DNA from: Alphaproteobacteria bacterium
GTDB lineage: Bacteria; Desulfobacterota; Binatia; UBA12015
Reading direction: 5' to 3'
Length of the DNA stretch: 39,468 bases
Assembly: GCA_017853315.1 (NCBI GenBank)
Contig: JAFMJW010000009.1
Coordinates: forward strand, 1 to 39,468
The first letter of the stretch is position 1. Each line of letters starts with the position of its first letter. Position numbers and translations under genes: made by a program. The notes beneath the pieces were generated by a model, which made no database searches, was not told where the DNA came from, and saw only the letters and a list, made by a program, of their open reading frames with translations. This document shows positions 19,639 to 26,801 of this stretch, one piece after another.

Positions 19639-22600
19639 TCAGCGCCTCTGCGCCTTGAACTGCGTCGCCGTGGAGGTCTTCGCCGAGGCTGCCGGGTAGG
19701 TCGCGCCGAAGCAGTTCGTGTTCGCGTCGTTCGCGACCTGGACCACGAGCGTCCCCTCCACCGGGAGCGGCGGCGAGACCGCAGCGCCGCGCGCATCCAC
19801 CTGGACGGACCCCTTGGCGGGCACCGCCGAGCCCAGCAGCGAGAGCTTGCCGACGCCGTCGATGCTCCTCGCCTTGTCCGCGTAGGCATGGCCACGCGTC
19901 GACGACTTCCAGCAGGGACGAGTGCCGCAGGTACCTCCCGGCGGCACGACCGCGCTCTCGACCAGGCCGCGGTCGTCCCAGGCACAGACGGTCGTCATCG
20001 TGGTGGTCGTCGGCGCGCCGAAGTCGGCGGGAGACGCCGTTCCCTTGTCCCACTTCCACTGCAGCCGTCCGCCTCGCGCGTCCACTGCGGCCCCCAGAAG
20101 CACCTGGCTTTTCGGCGCCGCGGCGCAGCCCACGCGCGGCACCGACGGGCAGGAAGACTGCGGGGTCGCGAACTCGACCGACGCGGACGCCGGTACCGGC
20201 ACCGGCCCGCAGAGGCCCGGCCCGGACCAGGCGACCGAGAGGTGGTCCCCGCCGCCGCCCTCCTTCATGCGCGCCTCGAGGTAGTAGCGCCGCCCCGCGA
20301 CCAGCGGGACCTTCGCCGAGCGCTGCTCTGCGTAACGCGTCCACTGGCGCCACGAGGTGTAGCCGGGAACCGAGGCGATCCGCACGGCGTTCGACGCGGA
20401 GTCGTCGGGCGAGAGCAGCAGCGCCCCCTGGTCGTCCGAGGCGATCCAGAACGTGTAGAGCCCGGTCGTCGGCGGCACGACGAAGCCGCGCACGCGGGCA
20501 CCGTAGCTCCCGGCGCGATCCTTCGGCAGCTCGAACGACGTCAGTCGCACCGACTCGTCGGGCGAGCCGGGGAAGCGCGGGTCCGACTCGAGAGAGGAGA
20601 GGCTCGAGCCCGAGATCCCGTACCAGTAGTCGGCGACCACGCCGGTCACGACGTCGATCGCAGCCGCGAAGGACTGCTCGTTGCCGGCGCTCGACCGCAG
20701 CACGTAGTCGAACGAGTCGGATCCGACGAAGCCGGGCTCGGGCCGGTAGCGCCAGGTGCCGTCGCCCTGCGCTTCGAGCGTGCCGTGCGACGGAGCGCCG
20801 ACCGACACGACGGTCGCGACGCCGTCCATCGAAAGCGCGCCGCCCGCGACGTCGATCGTCGCGGACGAGCCGGCGAGCACGGCCGTCTCGGGAACGCCGC
20901 CCGCGAGCGGCATCCAGTCCGGCAGCGACGAGACGGCGGCCATCGCGGACGCGCCGACCTCGAGGCCCCAGGTGTCGACCATGAAGCGCTTCATGTCGAA
21001 CCCGACCCGGTTCGAGAAGCGCACGAACCACTGGTCCTTCTCCTGCTGGTCGTTCTGCGGGAGCGCGGACGGGTTCGAGGCCGCGTCCTGCTCGTAGCCC
21101 GCGAACACCCCGCGGTAGGCGTCCCAGCCGAAGCCGTCGGCGAGCTGGAACCAGAACGACCAGCGGCTGCCCTTCTGCGAGTACGTACCGCCACCGGACA
21201 CGTTCGAGATCGCCTCGGCCATCACCTGCGCCGGGTCGGCCGAGTAGCCCCAGCCCCCCTGGGGGCGCAGCGCCTTCGACTCCAGCGATTCGTTCGAGAA
21301 GATGTTGACGCTCACCTCCCCGTCGCCGGGGAAGGTCCACCAGCCGCGCTGGTGGTTGTGGCCGAGCTCGTGGAAGTCGCCCCAGGAGCCGTTGCAGACG
21401 AGCTCCTCCTCGTCCGCGAGGTTGCCCCAGTAGATGTCCCACGCCTGCACCGGGTAGCCCGAGTGAGCCGAGCCGGCCGAGTTCTGCACGTCGACGTTGA
21501 TCAGCTCGCCGCCGGTGCGGGGTGCGACGTGGGAGGCGAGCGCGTCCTGGTGCGTGATCACGTCGTTCCACCAGGTCATGAGCGAGGTCGGGGTCGCGAG
21601 CGCGCGCACGTCGCTCGACGGGATCGAGATCACGAGGTTCGGCGAGGCGAGCACGGCCCAGGGCGCCCCGCGGTCGCGCGCGCCGCCGGTCCAGTCGGCG
21701 TCGACGTGGCGTCCGAGCTCGAAGTACGGCTGCTCGATCGCACCTGCCACGGTCACCTGGAAGGTGCCGAGCCCCGGCGAGGCCGACTCGGCCCCGCCGC
21801 CCAGGTCGACGAAGATGCTGCCGCCGAAGGCGTTCGCGACCGGCACGACCGTCGCGTCGATCGGGAACCAGCGGTGCACGCGCGGCGGGCGCAGCCAGGA
21901 CGAGCGTTGCGAGACGTCGTCGGTGTGCGCGCCGATGCGCACCTTGTAGCCCTTGCCGACCAGCGCCGAGGGCACCGTCACGGTGACGAGCTCGCCCGGC
22001 ACCGCGTACAGGCCGGTCGGATGCCAGCGGCCGCGGCTGCCGTCGATCGGGACGGTACGGGTGACCCGCGGCGTCGCCGGGTCGATCGCGCCGTAGACCG
22101 CCGCGGCGTCCCGGTGCGCGGTCACCTGCGCGGCCGGGGTCGCCTCGAGGAGATCCGCCTCCCGGCGCAACAGCGCCTGGTCGAAGAGCTCCGCGACCGG
22201 ATTCGCCGGGGTCGCGTGGATGGAGGCGATGCGCGCGTCGAAGAAGCGATCGGCGAGCGCGAGGAGCAGGTCGTCCGGCGGGAGCACGTCGCCGATCGAG
22301 TCGAGGACCGAGGCCGCGAAGCGCTTTTCCTCGTCGGTCGCGGCCGAGGAGTCGGCGAGCAGGTCGAGCAGGAGATCGGCGTTCGGCTGGCCGACGGCGG
22401 GCGTCGCCGCGACGGCGCCGGAGTCCCAGAAAATCCCGTCGGGGAAGCCCACGCCCGCGCCGCGCAGCAGGAGGTTGCCCGGCGCCTGCGCGATGGGCTT
22501 GTTCCACCAGCCGCCGGTGTAGCCCCAGCCGAAGTCGGCGAGGAAGAGCCCGCCGCCCGCCTCGACGAAGGCCGCGATCGCGTCGAGGTTCGACTGCGGC

Positions 22601-23385
22601 TCGCTGCTGCCGAGCCAGCCCGGCAGGAGGACGTCCGCGCCGGCGAGCGCCGCGGCGAGGCCGGCCTCGTTGGTCGTGACGACGTTCGTGAAGCCCTGCG
22701 ACGCGAGCCACGTCGCGGTCGCGGACGTGACCGTGACGATCCGCACCGACTTGGCGGAGCTGTCCGCGAGCCACGCGATCGCGTTCGCGTAGAAGCGCGC
22801 CGTGTCGCCGACCGAGCCGCGGCTCGAGGCTTCGAGCGCCTGGTGGTCGCCCATCGCGACCACGCGCCCGGCGCCGAGCGTCGCGACGGCGCTCGTCCAG
22901 CCGCCGAAGGAGCCGGTGCCGCGCGGGGCCTCGGTCAGTGGAAAGGCCGTCGGGCCGAAGGCGACGACCGGCCCGCCGTAGCCGTCGGTCGCGAAGGTCG
23001 AGACGCCCGAGAGGATCGCTGCACGCGCGGCCGCGCCGTCGAGCGACGCGTTCACGAAGACGCGGACGGAGCCCGAGTCGGTCGAACTCCCGTCGTCCAC
23101 GACGTAGCCGAAGGAGTCCTCGCCGACGTAACCGGGGTCGGGCGCGTAGGTGACGCTGCCTGCCGCGACGGACACCGTGCCGTGCGAGGCCGCTGTCGCG
23201 GAGACGACAGAAAGGGCGTCACCGTCGGCATCGTGGTCGTTGGCCGCGAGGTCGAAGGTGCCGGCGACCCCGGCCTCGACCGCGACCACGTCGTCGGTCG
23301 CGACGGGGACCACGGCGGTGGCGCTCCGTGGTGTCACGAGCAGCGCGATCGCGAACACCGCGAGTTTGCCGACGAAGGAGGTCAT
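19639..23385 (-). CDS. Secreted M60-family (enhancin-like) zinc metallopeptidase with Ig-like and PA14-like domains
   Basis: A 1248-residue protein. A signal peptide (residues 1-24, cleaving after SATA) is followed by a cadherin/VCBS-like repeat (about 25-112). A glutamine-amidotransferase-like region (about 115-390) includes VRIVTVTSATATWLASQGF and LLPGWLGSSEPQSN. The M60 peptidase region carries the zinc motif H672-E-L-G-H676 with E690 as likely third ligand. A second Ig-like repeat spans about 830-910, a PA14-like domain about 915-1070 and a Cys-containing C-terminal module about 1085-1248. M60 enzymes cleave glycoproteins such as mucins. The ATG at 23385 has GGAGAG upstream; a GTG at 23415 would add ten charged residues. 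Only 21 bases separate its 3' end from the HzsA-related gene, tail to tail. Confidence 0.85.
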   Translation of the reverse strand: MTSFVGKLAVFAIALLVTPRSATAVVPVATDDVVAVEAGVAGTFDLAANDHDADGDALSVVSATAASHGTVSVAAGSVTYAPDPGYVGEDSFGYVVDDGSSTDSGSVRVFVNASLDGAAARAAILSGVSTFATDGYGGPVVAFGPTAFPLTEAPRGTGSFGGWTSAVATLGAGRVVAMGDHQALEASSRGSVGDTARFYANAIAWLADSSAKSVRIVTVTSATATWLASQGFTNVVTTNEAGLAAALAGADVLLPGWLGSSEPQSNLDAIAAFVEAGGGLFLADFGWGYTGGWWNKPIAQAPGNLLLRGAGVGFPDGIFWDSGAVAATPAVGQPNADLLLDLLADSSAATDEEKRFAASVLDSIGDVLPPDDLLLALADRFFDARIASIHATPANPVAELFDQALLRREADLLEATPAAQVTAHRDAAAVYGAIDPATPRVTRTVPIDGSRGRWHPTGLYAVPGELVTVTVPSALVGKGYKVRIGAHTDDVSQRSSWLRPPRVHRWFPIDATVVPVANAFGGSIFVDLGGGAESASPGLGTFQVTVAGAIEQPYFELGRHVDADWTGGARDRGAPWAVLASPNLVISIPSSDVRALATPTSLMTWWNDVITHQDALASHVAPRTGGELINVDVQNSAGSAHSGYPVQAWDIYWGNLADEEELVCNGSWGDFHELGHNHQRGWWTFPGDGEVSVNIFSNESLESKALRPQGGWGYSADPAQVMAEAISNVSGGGTYSQKGSRWSFWFQLADGFGWDAYRGVFAGYEQDAASNPSALPQNDQQEKDQWFVRFSNRVGFDMKRFMVDTWGLEVGASAMAAVSSLPDWMPLAGGVPETAVLAGSSATIDVAGGALSMDGVATVVSVGAPSHGTLEAQGDGTWRYRPEPGFVGSDSFDYVLRSSAGNEQSFAAAIDVVTGVVADYWYGISGSSLSSLESDPRFPGSPDESVRLTSFELPKDRAGSYGARVRGFVVPPTTGLYTFWIASDDQGALLLSPDDSASNAVRIASVPGYTSWRQWTRYAEQRSAKVPLVAGRRYYLEARMKEGGGGDHLSVAWSGPGLCGPVPVPASASVEFATPQSSCPSVPRVGCAAAPKSQVLLGAAVDARGGRLQWKWDKGTASPADFGAPTTTTMTTVCAWDDRGLVESAVVPPGGTCGTRPCWKSSTRGHAYADKARSIDGVGKLSLLGSAVPAKGSVQVDARGAAVSPPLPVEGTLVVQVANDANTNCFGATYPAASAKTSTATQFKAQRR

Positions 23386-23511
23386 CCGTCTCTCCGGTCT
23401 CTTGCCCTTCGCCACGAGAGTCGCCCCGGGGAGGGCGACGAGCGCCGCCCCGAACCGGCCCCGCCGACGGGCATGCGGGAGGAGAGGAGCAAGCGGGCCG
23501 GGGTCGCGCCA

Positions 23512-23559
23512 GAGGGGAATCCCCGGGTGCGAGGGCCTGCGCCGCCGAGGCGCACTCGC
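23512..23559. repeat. Right copy of the diverged non-coding repeat with hairpin
   Basis: GAGGGGAATCC (23512-23522) and TGCGAGGGC (23528-23536) match the left copy at 16846-16872. A bulged stem follows: 23529-23533 with 23555-23559, and 23538-23543 with 23549-23554. It sits in the 216-base space between the SGNH gene stop and the M60 start, about 130-175 bases before the latter. The rest of that space shows no other feature. Confidence 0.4.
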
Positions 23560-23601
23560 GCGACCGAGGGGGCCCGCAGCCCGGCGACCGCGGTCGTCGG
23601 G

Positions 23602-24765
23602 TCACCGCCCTCCCGCGCGGGGCCCGCCTGCGACCCGGTCGCCCAGCACCGCGAGGATCGCCCGGGCGACGATCTCGTTCCCCTGCGGAGTGACGTGCAC
23701 CGGGTCGGTGTACACCTGCTCGGTCGTCCCCTCGAACACGCGCGAGAGGTCCGTCTCGTCGGGCTTCCCTCCGTCGGCGACGAGCACGTTCGCCTGCTCG
23801 ACCATCTCGAGGAACGCCGGGACCCTACGCTTCTCGCGCGCCAGGATCGCCTGCTCTCCGGGCGCCAACGGCTTTCGTCCGGCGAGGAGGCAGGGCTGCC
23901 AGAAGAAGTGCGCCGCGAACCCGAATCGGGTCGCGATTCCCCGGACGATCTCGCGATTCACCCGGAGGACGCGGATCGCCTCCAGGACGAGTTCCGGGTC
24001 CCCCTGCCTGCGACGACCGTTTCTCGCCCGGAGCGGCCGGGCCGCGTCCAGCCTGCCCGCGAGACCCGGCGCGAACCATCTCAGGAGCTCCCGGAGCGAA
24101 CGCTCCGGCGCACGCCTCGCACCGCGACCTCGCCCCTCGCGTTCGAACAGCGCCGTGATTCTCGGGAGTTCCGCGTGACCGTAGGGATCGCCGTTGTCGA
24201 ACGCGAGATCGAGATCGTTCGCGCCGTCGTAGAAGACGGCAACGTCCGGAACTTCCCCTCTCTGGAGGGCCCTCACGAGTTCGATCACTTCCTGGGTCGA
24301 GCCCCACGCACCCTCGCCGAAGTTGCGCACGCACGTCGCCGTCGTCGATCGCTCGCGCATCCCGGAGAGGAAGAGGGCCGGGATCGTGCCCCCGTCCGGC
24401 GAACTCGTGCCCCACATCGTCGAGCCGCCGAAGAACCACACCTTCTTCGCACCCGGCGAACAATCGGACCCGGGCACGACACGAAGTCGGTCCGGCCCCA
24501 CGTTGACCGTCTCGCTCGCGTAGGGGGGGCGCCGCCACACGGTGAACGGCTCGTAATGCACCTTTCCCGTGCCCACGCCTTCCTGGTCCGCGATGAAGCG
24601 GGCCGTCCAGGACTGCCGCTCGTAGTAGGGGATCCCGGCGAGGCCGGCGGACGGGGAGGCGACCGGGGGAGAACCCGTCAGCGCGTCGACGATCGACAGC
24701 GCCACGGCCACCGCGAGGAGCCCGCAGGCGAGCGACACGTAGACTCGTCCCAGCACCTTCAGCAC
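23602..24765 (-). CDS. Membrane-anchored SGNH/GDSL-type hydrolase, copy A
   Basis: A protein of about 387 residues with one N-terminal membrane helix (VLGRVYVSLACGLLAVAVAL) and an extracytoplasmic SGNH domain. The blocks are FFGGST with Ser115 as nucleophile, NFGEGAWGSTQE with the oxyanion glycine, VFYDGANDL (GxND) and YTDPVHVTPQG with Asp354 and His357. Relatives often act as acyl-ester hydrolases or O-acetyl transferases on surface polysaccharides, so a cell-wall or exopolysaccharide role is likely but inferred. The start is uncertain: the GTG at 24765 matches the N-terminus of copy B, though its GAGGAG is too far upstream. Copy B lies 124 bases upstream, and the two look like a recent tandem duplication. 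Confidence 0.75.
   Translation of the reverse strand: MLKVLGRVYVSLACGLLAVAVALSIVDALTGSPPVASPSAGLAGIPYYERQSWTARFIADQEGVGTGKVHYEPFTVWRRPPYASETVNVGPDRLRVVPGSDCSPGAKKVWFFGGSTMWGTSSPDGGTIPALFLSGMRERSTTATCVRNFGEGAWGSTQEVIELVRALQRGEVPDVAVFYDGANDLDLAFDNGDPYGHAELPRITALFEREGRGRGARRAPERSLRELLRWFAPGLAGRLDAARPLRARNGRRRQGDPELVLEAIRVLRVNREIVRGIATRFGFAAHFFWQPCLLAGRKPLAPGEQAILAREKRRVPAFLEMVEQANVLVADGGKPDETDLSRVFEGTTEQVYTDPVHVTPQGNEIVARAILAVLGDRVAGGPRAGGR
23690..23763. repeat. 74-base block repeated at 24978-25051 (SGNH copy A)
   Basis: This block, coding for the Asp/His end of the active site, matches 24978-25051 in SGNH copy B with one mismatch (C/T at the codon before ACGCGCG). The surrounding DNA has diverged much more. 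Confidence 0.85.
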
Positions 24766-24889
24766 GCAGCGGTCTATCCGATCTCCTCGGCAGAGGAAAA
24801 TCCGCTCCGGTCGCCCGGACGCCCGCCCCCGGCGCGCGGCGGAACTCCTCGCCCGAGATCCGGCGGTCCGTCGCGTCCCGCGGGTCCGC

Positions 24890-26077
24890 CTAGGGCATGC
24901 CCTCGCCGGACCCGCTCGCGATCTTCTCGCCGATCGCGCGAACCATGGCGCGGACGACCAGTTCGTTCCCCCGTGGCGTGACGTGCACCGGGTCGGTGTA
25001 CACCTGCTCGGTCGTCCCCTCGAATACGCGCGAGAGGTCCGTCTCGTCGGGGGCTTGCCCGCTCGCCACGAGCGCATTCGCGAATTCGACCATCGAGAGA
25101 AACCCGGGGCGGTACCTCCGCGCCGATGCCATCATTTGCTCCTCGCCCGGGGCGAGCGGCTTGCGCCCCGCGACCAGGTACGGCTGCCAGAAGAAATGGA
25201 CTTCGAACCCGAATCGGCTCGCGAGCGCGCGCACGACTTCCCGGTTCAGGCGCAGGACGCGCACCGCCTCGGCCGCGAGTTCGCCGGGATCGAGCCGGTG
25301 ACCGGCCGCTTGCTCCGGCGCGACGGGCCACGCCTGGTCGACCCGTGCCGCGAGGTTCGGTGCGAACCAGCGCAGGAGTTCGCTCGGCGAGCGCTCGACC
25401 CCGCGACCGCCCCCCCGACTGCGGCGGGAACGATCGAATTGCCTCCTCACGATCGCGAACTGCGCGTGGCCGTAGGGGTCTCCGTTCTCGAACGCGAAGT
25501 TGAGGTCGTTCGCCCCGTCGTAGAACACGGCGACGTCGGGCAACTCGCCCCGCTGCAGGGCCTTCACGAGCGCGATCACTTCCTGCGTCGAACTCCAGGC
25601 CGACTCGCCGAAATTGCGGACGCACAGCGGCGCGGTCGTGCGCTCGTGCATCTCGGCCCGGAAGAGCGCGGGGATGGTCGCCCAGTCGGGCGAACTCGTT
25701 CCCCACATCGACGAGCCGCCGAAGAACCAGATCTTCCTCGCACCCGGGGTGCAGTCCGAGCCGGGCACCACGCGCTGCCGATCCGGCCCGACGTTCACCG
25801 TCTCGCTGGCGTAGGGCGGGCGCCGCCACACGGTGAACGGCTCGTAGCGCACCCTCGCCGAGCCGATCGCGTCCTGGTCCGCGACGAAGCGGCCCGTCCA
25901 CGCCTGGCGAGCGTAGTAGGGGATCGAGGCAAGTCGTCCCGAGTAACTCGTGCCAGGCACGTACCCGACGATCACGTCGGCGATCGGGAGCAGCAGGGCC
26001 GCGGCCAGGAGCCCGCAGGCCAGGGCGATCATGGCCCGGACGAGCCCCCGACCGATGCGACCGAGTCGTTCGAGCAC
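24890..26077 (-). CDS. Membrane-anchored SGNH/GDSL-type hydrolase, copy B
   Basis: A close paralogue of the downstream gene, about 395 residues. It has an N-terminal membrane helix (MIALACGLLAAALLLPIADV), then YYARQAWTGRFVADQ and YEPFTVWRRPPYASETVNVG shared almost word for word with copy A. The catalytic blocks are FFGGSSMWG with Ser122, NFGESAWSSTQE, VFYDGANDLNF and YTDPVHVTPRG with Asp362 and His365. The GTG at 26077 mirrors the copy A start; an ATG at 26032 would begin inside the membrane helix. Both copies keep all active-site residues, so both are probably functional. It is divergent from lemA. Confidence 0.75.
   Translation of the reverse strand: MLERLGRIGRGLVRAMIALACGLLAAALLLPIADVIVGYVPGTSYSGRLASIPYYARQAWTGRFVADQDAIGSARVRYEPFTVWRRPPYASETVNVGPDRQRVVPGSDCTPGARKIWFFGGSSMWGTSSPDWATIPALFRAEMHERTTAPLCVRNFGESAWSSTQEVIALVKALQRGELPDVAVFYDGANDLNFAFENGDPYGHAQFAIVRRQFDRSRRSRGGGRGVERSPSELLRWFAPNLAARVDQAWPVAPEQAAGHRLDPGELAAEAVRVLRLNREVVRALASRFGFEVHFFWQPYLVAGRKPLAPGEEQMMASARRYRPGFLSMVEFANALVASGQAPDETDLSRVFEGTTEQVYTDPVHVTPRGNELVVRAMVRAIGEKIASGSGEGMP
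24978..25051. repeat. 74-base block repeated at 23690-23763 (SGNH copy B)
   Basis: Direct-repeat partner of the block in SGNH copy A with a single mismatch. A second conserved stretch surrounds the ETVNVGPDR coding region in both copies. Confidence 0.85.
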
Positions 26078-26212
26078 GATCCGGGGTAGCCCGGGCCGCC
26101 ATCGACCGGCAAGCGCGACGACGCGCCGCGAAGCTCGGCGCGACCGCGCCCGCCCGCGGGCCGGCGGCTCCCCGCACTCACCCGGTCGGTCCACGCCTCG
26201 TCGGGGTCGTGC

Positions 26213-26218
26213 TATCCT
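26213..26218 (+). promoter_or_regulatory. Possible lemA -10 element
   Basis: TATCCT, preceded by a TG-containing GTGC, ends ten bases before the lemA ATG. No ribosome-binding site is seen, so a leaderless or very short-leader transcript is possible. The -35 region is weak. Confidence 0.3.
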
Positions 26219-26228
26219 CCGGCCCGCC

Positions 26229-26801
26229 ATGGAGACGTCGGCCGCGTTCGTCCTCCTCCTGCTGGCGATTTCCGGGGCCGCACTCGCCTTCAACCGCCTC
26301 GTCCGGCACCGCAACCTCGTGCGCGAGGCCTGGAGCGGCGTCGACGTGCAGCTCGCGCGGCGTCACGACCTCGTCCCACGGCTCGCCGAGATCGTGCGCG
26401 GGCATGCCGACTTCGAGCGCGGGGTGCTCGAGAACGTGACCCGGCTCCGTGCGCAGGCTCCCGCCGTGGCACCGTCGCGTCGAGCACCGGTCACCTCGCG
26501 CGAACTGCAGGACGGCGAGAACGCTCTCGCCACGCAGATGAGGAGCCTCCTCGCCGTCGTCGAGGCCTACCCGGAGTTGCGGGCCGGCGAGAGCTTCCTC
26601 GACCTGCAGGCGCGGCTCGTCGAGGTCGAGAACCAGCTGCAGATGGCGCGGCGCTACTACAACGGCACCGTCCGCGACTACAACACGGCCGTCGAGTCGT
26701 TCCCGTCGAACCTGGTCGCTCGCGCGACGGGATTCGGGCTCGAACCGTTCTTCCAGGTCGAGAGCGCGCTCGAGCGCGCGACGCCGGAGGTCCGGCTTTG
26801 A
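26229..26801 (+). CDS. lemA: LemA family membrane protein
   Basis: A 190-residue protein with a single N-terminal membrane helix (about 4-21) and a helical cytoplasmic domain. Family marks are the NRLVRHRNLVREAWSGVDVQL start, RRHDLVPRLAEIV, YPELRAGESFLDLQ, the ARRYYNGTVRDYNTAVESFPSN signature and the ATGFGLEPFFQVE end. The function of LemA proteins is not settled; they commonly sit next to DUF2207 or TPM-domain membrane proteins, as here. The stop overlaps the TTG start of the next gene (TTGA), so the two are probably translated together. Confidence 0.93.
   Translation: METSAAFVLLLLAISGAALAFNRLVRHRNLVREAWSGVDVQLARRHDLVPRLAEIVRGHADFERGVLENVTRLRAQAPAVAPSRRAPVTSRELQDGENALATQMRSLLAVVEAYPELRAGESFLDLQARLVEVENQLQMARRYYNGTVRDYNTAVESFPSNLVARATGFGLEPFFQVESALERATPEVRL

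Noticed and set aside
19888-24981. Plus-strand frame of about 1697 codons opposite the M60 and SGNH genes
   Set aside because: Its translation is repetitive Arg/Val/Asp with no fold, while the minus strand encodes a peptidase with HELGH and complete SGNH motifs.
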